Origin: Allomuricauda sp. M10
Lineage (GTDB): Bacteria > Bacteroidota > Bacteroidia > Flavobacteriales > Flavobacteriaceae
Assembly (NCBI RefSeq): GCF_020782875.1
Contig: NZ_JAJGBN010000002.1
Location: forward strand, 372,001-436,000
DNA: 64,000 nucleotides
Reading direction: 5' to 3'
The notes under the pieces are model-generated. The model was not told the DNA's origin. It saw only the letters and a list, made by a program, of their open reading frames with translations, and searched no databases. Within the stretch, counting starts at the first letter, position 1. Every line of letters begins with the position of its first letter. The translations under genes and the position numbers were made by a program. This document shows, one piece after another, positions 8,474-17,904 of this stretch.

Positions 8474-9769
8474 CTAAACCAGCTCAAGAGCCGACCGAAT
8501 GGCATCGTAAATTTTGTTCATCTGCTCTTTGGTGGTCACGTATGGAGCCAAAATATAGATGGTATTGCCCAATGGTCTTAAAAATACCCCTTGATCCATA
8601 AAATGTTTGAAAAGTCGGTTTCGAAGATTGCCGTACCGCTCCATTTGTACATTCAGATCCAAGGCATAAATAACCCCAAGTTGTCTCGTATTGGTCACTT
8701 TCGGATGGGTTTTCATTTCCATATCAAAGGCCGAATGCCACTGGATCATGTTTTGGATATTCTGCTGAATCTCATCGGTCTGCAACAATTCCAAAGCGGC
8801 CAAAGCTGCGGTGCATGCCAACGGATTTGCAGTATACGTATGCCCATGAAAAAGCCCCTTCGCCACCTCATCACTATAAAAAGCCATGTACACTTCCTCG
8901 GTGCAAGTGGTGAGTCCCATCGGGATCAAACCGGCCGTAAGAGCCTTGGACAAGCACATGATATCCGGTTGGGTCTCTAAATATTCCGAAGCGAAATGTT
9001 TCCCCGTTTTTCCAAATCCGGTCATGACCTCATCGGCCACGAGCAGCACTCGATGTGATTTTAGCAAAGTCAGGATTTTTTCAAGACCTTCGGCATCATG
9101 CATCTTCATGGCGGCGGCACCTTGAACCAAAGGTTCGTAGATAAATCCTGCCAAGTTGTTGTTCTGTAACCTCTCGGTCAATTGGGCCAAAATGGAATCG
9201 ATATTTTCTTTAGTTGGCACGGGAATACGCTCCACTTCAATAAAGAAATCCTCAAAAGGACCATTGTACACCGAAAGCCCTGAAACGGACATGGCACCAA
9301 AGGTGTCACCGTGAAATCCTTCCTCAAAAGCCAAAAGTACGTTGCGTTTTTGCCCCTTGTTGAAATGATACTGCAACGCCATTTTGATGCCCACTTCGGT
9401 AGCCGTGGAACCGTTGTCTGAAAAAAACAGCTTTTGTTGATTCTTGGGTAGAATCTTGACGAGTTCCTCTGAAAGCCGCACGGCTGGCTCATGGGTAAAA
9501 CCACTGAAAACCACCTGGTCCAAGCTTTGCATCTGTTCCATTACACTTTCCAGAATAAATGGGTTGCAATGCCCGTACATGCAGGTATACCATGATGAAA
9601 TGCCATCTACATATTCCTTTCCATCCTCATCATACAGCAAAGCGCCCTGGGCTTTGGTTATGCCCAACATTTCTGGGTGGGTCTTATGCTGTGTCAGGGG
9701 GTGCCAAAGGTGTTTTTTGTCCCGATCCGATAATTTTTCCAGTGCTACGGAATCTCTCAAAACATTCAA
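8474..9769 (-). CDS. bioA: Adenosylmethionine-8-amino-7-oxononanoate aminotransferase
   Basis: A PLP-dependent class III aminotransferase that converts KAPA to DAPA using S-adenosylmethionine. Seen: the BioA-specific N-terminus DKKHLWHPLTQHK; the substrate loop GISSWYTCMYGHCNP; LLVADEVMTGFGKTG; and the PLP lysine in CLSKALTAGLIPMGLTT. I choose the TTG at 9769 (431 aa; a second in-frame TTG is at 9760). The longer frame from 9835 would overlap the start of the divergent gene and contains a near-consensus -7 box at 9783-9790. It is followed by the ketosynthase gene after 9 nt. Confidence 0.95.
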   Translation of the reverse strand: MNVLRDSVALEKLSDRDKKHLWHPLTQHKTHPEMLGITKAQGALLYDEDGKEYVDGISSWYTCMYGHCNPFILESVMEQMQSLDQVVFSGFTHEPAVRLSEELVKILPKNQQKLFFSDNGSTATEVGIKMALQYHFNKGQKRNVLLAFEEGFHGDTFGAMSVSGLSVYNGPFEDFFIEVERIPVPTKENIDSILAQLTERLQNNNLAGFIYEPLVQGAAAMKMHDAEGLEKILTLLKSHRVLLVADEVMTGFGKTGKHFASEYLETQPDIMCLSKALTAGLIPMGLTTCTEEVYMAFYSDEVAKGLFHGHTYTANPLACTAALAALELLQTDEIQQNIQNMIQWHSAFDMEMKTHPKVTNTRQLGVIYALDLNVQMERYGNLRNRLFKHFMDQGVFLRPLGNTIYILAPYVTTKEQMNKIYDAIRSALELV

Positions 9770-9782
9770 TTTATCTATATTG

Positions 9783-9790
9783 CAAAGATG
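9783..9790 (-). promoter_or_regulatory. Candidate -7 box CATCTTTG of bioA
   Basis: One mismatch to TAnnTTTG, on the minus strand, 13 nt before the TTG at 9769. It lies in the 53-nt gap between the divergent bioA and glycosyltransferase starts. Confidence 0.4.
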
Positions 9791-9822
9791 ATCATTAATA
9801 GCCAATAAAACCGCCCCAGACC

Positions 9823-11301
9823 GTGCATAATCCATTTGTAATTCGAGACTATGAAGACCTGAATTGGAAACGGGTCATTTTTATTTTGGTGTTGGTGGCC
9901 CTAGTCATCCGGTTTCCATTCTTTTTCAGGGATTATGTTGATCGAGACGAAAGCACCTTCATCATCATGGGGCAGTCTTGGGCCGACGGGCACTTGCCCT
10001 ACACCCAACTTTGGGATCTAAAACCACCGATTACCTTTTTGTTTTTTGCTTTGATCATTAAAATATTTGGGCAGAGTTTTATTGCCATTCGATTTTTCGG
10101 CTCGTTGATGGTGGCCATTACCGCCCTGTTTACTTATGGAATCGCCACCAAGATAACCACCAAAAAAATTGCCTTTTGGGTAGCCCTGTTCTGTGTCTTT
10201 TTTCAAAGTTTATTTGGCAGTCTGCAAGGGGTAATGTCCGAACACATTTGCACCCTCTTTTTTGTAACCGGGGTCTATTTGTTGTTCTGCAGAAAAGTTT
10301 GGCATCTCTATTTGGCATCTGGACTTCTTTTCGGATTGTCCATCATGTCCAAATTGAACATGGCCTATCCCGTTTTTGTGGTGGGGTTGTTTTTGTTGTG
10401 GGAAGGATTCCGGGAACGTAAAATAACTTCGACCATCATCAATATGACCCTAATGGTTATGGGCACTTTTTTGATTGTAGTGTTGACAGCTTTGCCGTAT
10501 TACCTTGAAGGGAACATTCAAATTTGGTGGCAATCCATCTTTAAGGCGCCCATGGCCTATTCCGAAGGAAAGTTTCATTCTCCGTTGAATACGCTTCCTT
10601 TTTTGATTGTCATTTTAGGATTGTTGGCTGTTGGGTTTAAAACCAAGGTAATCGACTACAAATCTAGGGGTCTACAATTATTGACTGCGGTTACCACCGG
10701 TATTCTTTTGTCTTTCATGCAGGCGGGGAAGGTGAACGGTCATTATTTAATCCAATTGTATCCCTTTATTTTGATTCCGATGGGCATGGCTGTTGCCAAG
10801 CTTCCCCCGCTTCAGAAAAAATTAAAGCCTGTCATTATCGTATTGCTTTTTTTGATTCCGATGGAAAGCTACTTGGAATATGCCAACATCATTTCCAACA
10901 AAATGAAAAAGGGGTCCTTTTTTAATGGCGAAGGAGTTGATGTGCCCCAATACATTATGGACCATCATCTGGAAATCAAAGACATCTTTTTTACCGAATA
11001 CCACATCGGATACTGGGTTTTAGGGGTATCACCACCTACAAAGGCCGCCACACATCCTAGCAATATTACCCGTGAAGAGCTGTTCCCCTACATGCAAAAT
11101 CCAAGACAAACAGGAATGGAGGAACTGAAATATATTATGGAAGTGATCCAACCCAAAACCTTGGTGGCACGCAAGGGCAAGGAAATCTTCGATAAAAAAT
11201 TACTGGAGTACAATGCCTATATCGATGCATATTTAGCGGAGCACTACACTTTGGTGGCAACGGTAGATCGTGGCCTTATTTACCAAAGATTAAAACGATA
11301 A
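9823..11301 (+). CDS. GT-C membrane glycosyltransferase (family 39/ArnT-like)
   Basis: 492 residues with about 10 hydrophobic segments and a soluble C-terminal part from about 370. The first lumenal loop carries YVDRDES (38-44), the acidic motif expected in GT39/ArnT-type enzymes, and TQLWDLKPP (61-69) follows. Such enzymes transfer a sugar from a polyprenyl-phosphate carrier in the periplasm; donor and acceptor are unknown here. The start is GTG. The gene sits between bioA and bioD on the opposite strand and interrupts the biotin cluster. Its 3' end overlaps the convergent bioD by 12 nt. No functional link to biotin is evident. Confidence 0.85.
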   Translation: MHNPFVIRDYEDLNWKRVIFILVLVALVIRFPFFFRDYVDRDESTFIIMGQSWADGHLPYTQLWDLKPPITFLFFALIIKIFGQSFIAIRFFGSLMVAITALFTYGIATKITTKKIAFWVALFCVFFQSLFGSLQGVMSEHICTLFFVTGVYLLFCRKVWHLYLASGLLFGLSIMSKLNMAYPVFVVGLFLLWEGFRERKITSTIINMTLMVMGTFLIVVLTALPYYLEGNIQIWWQSIFKAPMAYSEGKFHSPLNTLPFLIVILGLLAVGFKTKVIDYKSRGLQLLTAVTTGILLSFMQAGKVNGHYLIQLYPFILIPMGMAVAKLPPLQKKLKPVIIVLLFLIPMESYLEYANIISNKMKKGSFFNGEGVDVPQYIMDHHLEIKDIFFTEYHIGYWVLGVSPPTKAATHPSNITREELFPYMQNPRQTGMEELKYIMEVIQPKTLVARKGKEIFDKKLLEYNAYIDAYLAEHYTLVATVDRGLIYQRLKR

Positions 11302-11904
11302 CAACGCTTCCTGAAATGCGGCTGCGTATTTTTTTACAACCGCTTTATTGAACTTTTTCTCCTCATTGATCCGTCCTAAAAATGCAGCGGTGGTTTTTTT
11401 CAGGATGATTTCTTCTGTGGTCGGATGTTCATTTCCACTGAAAATGATTCCGATCGCAACCCCTTTTTGCTGTAATTTTTCAATGGTCAATAAGGTGTGG
11501 TTGATGCTCCCCAGATAATGTCGAGAAACCACGATTACTTTGTAATCGGGTTGGATCAGATCATAAATGGTATCGGTGTCGTTCAGAGGCACCATCAATC
11601 CGCCTGCCCCTTCGATTACTAAATCGTTCTTTGTGGTTGGTGGTACAATTTTGTCCAATTGAATGGAAATACCATCAATATCCGCAGCGGCGTGCGGGCT
11701 CATGGGCGTGTTCAAAGCGTAGCTATTGGGATGTATCACCGTACGATCATTGGATATCAAGGCTTCAATTTTATGACTATCGGAACGATTTAAATCGCCC
11801 GCTTGAATGGGTTTCCAATAATCCGCAGCCAAGGCTTCCACCACAATGGCGGATGCTACCGTCTTTCCGACTTCTGTTGATATGCCCGTTATAAAAAAAG
11901 TCAT
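11290..11904 (-). CDS. bioD: Dethiobiotin synthetase
   Basis: About 204 residues. The P-loop variant FITGISTEVGKT (4-15) is the BioD signature and KPIQAGD follows. A GAGGLMVPLND motif (VIEGAGG) is also typical. It closes the ureido ring of DAPA with CO2 and ATP. I place the start at the ATG at 11904 because it overlaps the upstream stop as ATGA, a coupled start; a longer frame to 11940 would run further into the upstream gene. It follows the DUF2007 gene and bioF on the minus strand. The stop overlaps the convergent glycosyltransferase gene by 12 nt. Confidence 0.96.
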   Translation of the reverse strand: MTFFITGISTEVGKTVASAIVVEALAADYWKPIQAGDLNRSDSHKIEALISNDRTVIHPNSYALNTPMSPHAAADIDGISIQLDKIVPPTTKNDLVIEGAGGLMVPLNDTDTIYDLIQPDYKVIVVSRHYLGSINHTLLTIEKLQQKGVAIGIIFSGNEHPTTEEIILKKTTAAFLGRINEEKKFNKAVVKKYAAAFQEALLSF

Positions 11905-12287
11905 TTTGGGTGTTTTATGATAAAATTGCACTGCATGCATTTGTACTTCCTTGGTTCAAAAAAGGGAAATAACTTATAGAAAATCGTATTTCTGGAATAG
12001 TAAATTTCAGATTTTGTAGCCTTACAGTTTGGGCAAAGGATAGGATTACCAAAATCATCCGAAGCATATCTTCTAACCTCATCATAAATTTGCTTTGCAG
12101 CTTCCTTGTCGGTGGAATATACCTGAAGTTTTACTCCACCAATTGCAGTACTAATCAGGGGATCAGAGTTGATGGTCGCTTCATCACGAAGAAAAACCGT
12201 GATTCCTTCTGATTCCAGCTTCCCTTTAATGATGAGGGCATCGGCAGGAAACTCAAACGACCCCAATGTATAAAACTTAGCATTCAT
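11901..12287 (-). CDS. DUF2007 protein with C-terminal zinc ribbon
   Basis: 128 residues. The N-terminal half (about 1-75) resembles the DUF2007 'putative signal transducing' ferredoxin-like fold: LGSFEFPADALIIKGKLESEGI, then GGVKLQVYSTDKEAAKQIYDE. The C-terminal part has two CxxC pairs (CPNC about 90 and CMQC about 118), a likely zinc ribbon. It is tightly packed between bioF (2 nt upstream) and bioD (ATGA overlap), so it belongs to the biotin transcript, but a biotin function is not known. Likely cytoplasmic. Confidence 0.8.
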   Translation of the reverse strand: MNAKFYTLGSFEFPADALIIKGKLESEGITVFLRDEATINSDPLISTAIGGVKLQVYSTDKEAAKQIYDEVRRYASDDFGNPILCPNCKATKSEIYYSRNTIFYKLFPFFEPRKYKCMQCNFIIKHPK

Positions 12288-12289
12288 TA

Positions 12290-13438
12290 TTACATGAGAT
12301 TTTTTAACAGGGACAAAACTCGTGAAATTTCTTCTTTTGAGTTAAAGGCATGTAAGCAAAACCGCAAACGTTCCTCTCCTTCCTTTACAGTCGGGGAAAG
12401 AATGGGTTTTACATCAAACCCATGTGATTGCAACTGTTGGGCCATGTACTTCACATTACTGTTTCCAATAACTAGGGCACAATGAATGGCCGAATTACTT
12501 TGAATAAACTTCTCGGAAAGCTGCAATCGTGTTGCTTCCGATTTAAAAAAACCGATGTTCTCCTGCAAAGTTTGAATGACGGGTTCACCCTGCTCTTTTA
12601 AATACTGATGCGCTGCCAAAACCGTGGCCAAACTATGTGGAGACAGAGCCGTGGTATAGATAAAACTTCTTGAAAAATTAATTAGGTACTCTTTTAAGGA
12701 TGGACTACCAAGAACGGCGGCCCCATGGCAACCGATGGCCTTGCCAAAGGTTATGAGTCTTGCAAAAACTTCCTTTTGAAGTCCTAGCTGTGATACCATG
12801 TCTCTACCTTGACCAAAAATACCTGTAGCATGCGCTTCATCAACCACTAGAAAACAATTTTGCTCCCTGCACAACATGGCCATTGATTCCAAATTTGGGG
12901 AATCGCCATCCATGGAAAAAACAGATTCCGTGACCACATAGATTTCCGATTCATTGCTCGATTGCGCGCGAAGTGACAAAATCCTTTCTTTCAAGTGATC
13001 TATATCGTTGTGCGAAAATTTGAAACTTTTGGCATGGCCCATTTGAATTCCGTCTCGAATGCTGGCATGCGCCAGTTCATCATACAGCACAACATCACCA
13101 CGCTGGGGAACGGAAGAAAAAAATCCGATATTGGCATCATATCCAGAGTTGAAGACCAAGGCCGATTCGGATCCATAATGTTCGGTCAAAAAATCCTCTA
13201 ACTGACCATATAATTTATGATTTCCCGTCAACAACCGAGAACCCGTAGCACCGTTTATCGGAGTTACCTCTTTGATTAAATAGGAGGCTCTCTTGGAAAT
13301 ATCCTCACTTCTGGCGAAGCCCAAATAATCATTGGAGGAAAAATCGACCAATTCGCCTTTAAAAGTCAAAGCACGCAAAGCGTTTTCTGCTTTTCTTTGG
13401 TCGATCTTGGATTGTAACTTTTTGGGCAGTTTCTCCAT
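12290..13438 (-). CDS. bioF: 8-amino-7-oxononanoate synthase (KAPA synthase)
   Basis: 382 residues of the alpha-oxoamine synthase family. Seen: SSNDYLGFARS, GATGSRLLTGNHKLYGQLE, the DEAHATGIFG motif, and the PLP lysine in TFGKAIGCHGAAVLGS followed by SRSFIYTTALSP. This last motif favours BioF over the related KBL (glycine C-acetyltransferase). It joins pimeloyl thioester and alanine to give KAPA. I choose the ATG at 13438: a -7 box lies 4 nt upstream, and the longer frame to 13600 would overlap the divergent peptidase gene. It is first in a transcript bioF / DUF2007 / bioD. Confidence 0.93.
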   Translation of the reverse strand: MEKLPKKLQSKIDQRKAENALRALTFKGELVDFSSNDYLGFARSEDISKRASYLIKEVTPINGATGSRLLTGNHKLYGQLEDFLTEHYGSESALVFNSGYDANIGFFSSVPQRGDVVLYDELAHASIRDGIQMGHAKSFKFSHNDIDHLKERILSLRAQSSNESEIYVVTESVFSMDGDSPNLESMAMLCREQNCFLVVDEAHATGIFGQGRDMVSQLGLQKEVFARLITFGKAIGCHGAAVLGSPSLKEYLINFSRSFIYTTALSPHSLATVLAAHQYLKEQGEPVIQTLQENIGFFKSEATRLQLSEKFIQSNSAIHCALVIGNSNVKYMAQQLQSHGFDVKPILSPTVKEGEERLRFCLHAFNSKEEISRVLSLLKNLM

Positions 13439-13442
13439 ATCA

Positions 13443-13450
13443 CAAATGTA
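13443..13450 (-). promoter_or_regulatory. -7 box TACATTTG of bioF, 4 nt from the ATG
   Basis: A perfect TAnnTTTG on the minus strand, then TGAT, then ATG. It again implies a leaderless or near-leaderless transcript. Confidence 0.65.
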
Positions 13451-13455
13451 GTACT

Positions 13456-13473
13456 TACTGTTTTTAAACAGTA
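13456..13473. promoter_or_regulatory. 18-bp palindrome between divergent bioF and M61 peptidase genes
   Basis: TACTGTTT-TT-AAACAGTA, two perfect 8-bp arms around a 2-bp centre. It lies directly upstream of the bioF -7 box and overlaps a near-consensus -7 box (TATCTTAG, 13472-13479) of the peptidase gene, so a bound protein could control both. No copy is seen upstream of bioA or bioB. Confidence 0.5.
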
Positions 13474-13501
13474 TCTTAGTCCCTCTTAAACCACACTTAA
13501 A

Positions 13502-15298
13502 ATGAAATTTGCTTTCTCCCTTGGATCTCTGTTGTTTTGTTTTTTGTTGAACGCACAGACCAACAGCTATACCATTTCTTTTGAAAATGCGGTACATCAC
13601 GAAGCTGTTATCAATGCCACTTTTCCAGACCTAAAAGTGGAAACGGTTGCCTTTCGAATGAGCCGTACTTCACCAGGGCGCTATGCCTTGCATGAATTTG
13701 CCAAGAATGTTTATGGTTTCAAGGCTACGGACAGCAAAGGCAATCCGCTAAAAGTGACCCGCCCAAACCCTTACGAGTGGTTGGTTTCCGGCCATGATGG
13801 CACCATCAATATTCAATATATTCTATTTGCCAACAGAGGTGGAGGAACCTATTCCCAAGTAGATGAGACCCATGCCCATTTGAACATTCCAGCTACGTTT
13901 ATGTTTGCCCCTTCGCTGAGCGACCGTAAAATTGAAGTTACTTTTGGAGTTCGGGAAGATTTGGATTGGAAAGTGGCCACGCAATTACCACAGGTTTCTG
14001 GCAACACTTATTCAGCCCCGAACCTTTACTATTTTATGGATAGCCCCACGGAAATCAGTAATTATATGCTTCGCTCCTTTGAGGTGGATGGAAAAACCAT
14101 CAACCTAGCCTTACACCATAATGGAACCGAACAAGAAGCAGACACCTATTTTGAAAAAGTGAAAAAAGTGGTCCTGGCTGAAAAAGAGGTGTATGGGGAA
14201 CTTCCCGATTTTGACTATGGAAACTACACCTTTTTGGCCTGTTATATTCCAAATGCATCGGGTGATGGCATGGAACATCGGAATTCCACCATTGTAACCA
14301 GTACCCGAAGCCTCGCCGATGGAGGAATGGATGGTAATATAGGTACTATTTCACATGAGTTTTTCCACGCTTGGAACGTGGAACGCATCCGACCCAAAAC
14401 GTTGGAACCTTTCGATTTTGAAGCGGCCAATATGAGTGGTGAACTTTGGTTCGCGGAAGGATTTACCAGTTATTATACAGGGTTGATCCTTTGCAGGGCG
14501 GGATTGATTTCTCCCAAGGAATATGTGGAAGGCTTGGCAGGTACCTTCAATTATGTATGGAATTCCCCTGCCCTTCAATTTTTCAATGTTGTTGAAATGA
14601 GTTATCAGGCTCCTTTTGTGGATGCCGCCACTTCGGTTGATCCCGTAAACCGTGAAAATACGTTTATCTCTTATTATTCCTATGGAAGTGTTTTGGGGTT
14701 GGCCTTGGATCTTTCCCTTCGGGAAAAAGGCCTCAATTTGGATGATTTTATGAAATCCGTTTGGGTGAAATATGGAAAGACTGAAATTCCCTATACCCTT
14801 GACAATTTACATTCCGCATTGGTGGAATATGCAGGCAAAACCTTTGGTGATGCCTTTTTCAACAACTTTGTATACCATAGCAATATGCCGGATTACACCC
14901 CATTGTTGAATGCTGCCGGCGTACTATTGCAGCAACCCAAGAACGATCCTTACTTTGGTGCCTATACCGTGGTAAATGCAGAAACTACGGAAGCCACCAT
15001 TCTGAGGAACACAAAAATGGGAAGTCCTGCGTACAAGGCTGGTTTGGACAATGGCGATGTGATCTTGAACATTAACGATATTCCTTTTAAGGCCGATCAA
15101 AAATTTGACGATTATCTAAAGCAATTTGAAATGGGGACCCCCCTAAAAGTGAATTTCACCCGATTTGGCACTCCAAAAACAACCAATTTGGTTTTGGAAC
15201 CCAATCCAGATTATTCGTTCAGTTTGATGGAGGACAAGGAACAAAAGCCATCCAAAAAAATGTTGCAGCACCGCAAGGACTGGTTAAAAGTGGAATAG
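13502..15298 (+). CDS. Exported M61 family metallopeptidase with PDZ domain
   Basis: 598 residues with a signal peptide (1-19, ending LLNAQ). The zinc motif HEFFH is at 285-289 and the third ligand Glu is probably 319 (ELWFAEGF), matching the gluzincin M61 (glycyl aminopeptidase) family. A PDZ-like domain spans about 490-565 (MGSPAYKAGLDNGDVILNIN). It acts in the periplasm, trimming peptides. A GNAT acetyltransferase follows with no gap. The start ATG gives a clean signal peptide. Confidence 0.93.
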   Translation: MKFAFSLGSLLFCFLLNAQTNSYTISFENAVHHEAVINATFPDLKVETVAFRMSRTSPGRYALHEFAKNVYGFKATDSKGNPLKVTRPNPYEWLVSGHDGTINIQYILFANRGGGTYSQVDETHAHLNIPATFMFAPSLSDRKIEVTFGVREDLDWKVATQLPQVSGNTYSAPNLYYFMDSPTEISNYMLRSFEVDGKTINLALHHNGTEQEADTYFEKVKKVVLAEKEVYGELPDFDYGNYTFLACYIPNASGDGMEHRNSTIVTSTRSLADGGMDGNIGTISHEFFHAWNVERIRPKTLEPFDFEAANMSGELWFAEGFTSYYTGLILCRAGLISPKEYVEGLAGTFNYVWNSPALQFFNVVEMSYQAPFVDAATSVDPVNRENTFISYYSYGSVLGLALDLSLREKGLNLDDFMKSVWVKYGKTEIPYTLDNLHSALVEYAGKTFGDAFFNNFVYHSNMPDYTPLLNAAGVLLQQPKNDPYFGAYTVVNAETTEATILRNTKMGSPAYKAGLDNGDVILNINDIPFKADQKFDDYLKQFEMGTPLKVNFTRFGTPKTTNLVLEPNPDYSFSLMEDKEQKPSKKMLQHRKDWLKVE

Positions 15299-15829
15299 AT
15301 GATTACCTACAAGCAAGCTTCTACCATGGAGGAGTTGGAACAGATTCTGGCCCTTCAACAACTAAATTTGATCAAGAACATTTCAGCGGAAGAACGCAAA
15401 AACGAAGGTTTTTTGACCGTGGAGCACGACATGGATATCTTAAAGGCCATGAACGATGTGTGCGGACATATCATTGCTGTAGAAGATGATCAAGTGGTCG
15501 GTTTTGCCCTATGTATGCATCGTCAATTCGCAGAAAGTATTGAGCTATTGCAACCCATGTTCGAGGAAATTGACAAAGTGATCGAAAACAAAAATGGGTA
15601 TATGGCCATGGGACAGATCTGTGTGGCAAAGAGCCATAGGGGAAGAGGGGTATTCCGAAACCTGTACCTAACCATGAAGGAAAAACTACCTGAGGGCATT
15701 GATACCATTGTCACTGAAGTGGAAGGTAAAAACACAAGGTCTTTGGCGGCACATGCCGCCGTTGGTTTTAAAACGATCAACGTTTACCCTTCTGGGGAAC
15801 TGGAGTGGCACTTGATCATATTACAATAA
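15299..15829 (+). CDS. GNAT family N-acetyltransferase
   Basis: 176 residues. The acetyl-CoA binding motif of GNAT proteins is visible as GQICVAKSHRGRGVFRNLY (about 102-120, R/Q-x-x-G-x-G/A type), followed by VTEVEGKNTRSLAAHAAVGF. The substrate is unknown. The ATG starts right after the M61 stop, so the two are co-transcribed. A terminator closes the transcript. Confidence 0.88.
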   Translation: MITYKQASTMEELEQILALQQLNLIKNISAEERKNEGFLTVEHDMDILKAMNDVCGHIIAVEDDQVVGFALCMHRQFAESIELLQPMFEEIDKVIENKNGYMAMGQICVAKSHRGRGVFRNLYLTMKEKLPEGIDTIVTEVEGKNTRSLAAHAAVGFKTINVYPSGELEWHLIILQ

Positions 15830-15857
15830 AAAAGCCGCTCCAAGGAGCAGCTTTTTT
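15827..15857. terminator. Bidirectional terminator between the acetyltransferase gene and atpC
   Basis: The stem AAAAAAGC..GCTCC / GGAGC..GCTTTTTT has one internal mismatch and T runs on both sides. It lies between convergent genes. Confidence 0.8.
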
Positions 15858-15878
15858 GTGAATGAATTCATTTATTTC

Positions 15879-16157
15879 TTAGTCGGCCAAAACAATAACC
15901 TTGTTATCTTTCATTTCAACGGTACCACTGGTGATGGCCAAAATGGTCTCCCCATTGCTTCCCTTTGAAAATTTATCCTGAAAAGCCTCTTCAATGGTGA
16001 TATTACCCTTCACCTTCACGTTTCCTTCTTGTAATAGGGAAACGATCGCTGCGTGGTTTTCCAACATCTGGAACTCTCCATCAACACCAGGAACGGTAAC
16101 CGAGGTTACTTCCCCTGCGAACAATGTGGCTTCTGGTGATACAATTTCTAAGTACAT
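15879..16157 (-). CDS. atpC: F1Fo ATP synthase epsilon subunit, short form
   Basis: 92 residues, only the N-terminal beta-sandwich of epsilon (MYLEIVSPEATLFAGEVTSVTVPGVDGEFQMLENHAAIVSLL). The C-terminal helical hairpin found in E. coli epsilon (about 138 aa), which inhibits hydrolysis, is absent. The reading frame ends cleanly with no degenerate remainder, so this is a natural short form. It lies 76 nt downstream of atpD on the same strand. The pair is separate from the rest of the atp genes, as in other Bacteroidota. Confidence 0.95.
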   Translation of the reverse strand: MYLEIVSPEATLFAGEVTSVTVPGVDGEFQMLENHAAIVSLLQEGNVKVKGNITIEEAFQDKFSKGSNGETILAITSGTVEMKDNKVIVLAD

Positions 16158-16233
16158 ACTTTATAGTATTGAGATATGAGATTCCAGTATTGAGACTATT
16201 CTAACCTCTAAATACTAGTGTCTCAAATCTGTT
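16158..16233. repeat. Intergenic repeat-like sequence inside the atpD-atpC transcript
   Basis: A low-complexity stretch with recurring TATTGAGA / AGTATT words and their reverse complements (TCTCAA, AATACT), so the two strands resemble each other as an imperfect inverted repeat. It separates atpD from atpC. No gene, promoter box or start region is evident in it. Confidence 0.5.
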
Positions 16234-17883
<1,650 letters not shown>

Positions 17884-17904
17884 AATATCCTTTTTTACTG
17901 CCAA

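Noticed and set aside
9770-9835. Upstream extension of bioA to an ATG at 9835
   Set aside because: Would overlap the divergent glycosyltransferase start and contain the bioA -7 box; the TTG at 9769 is better placed.
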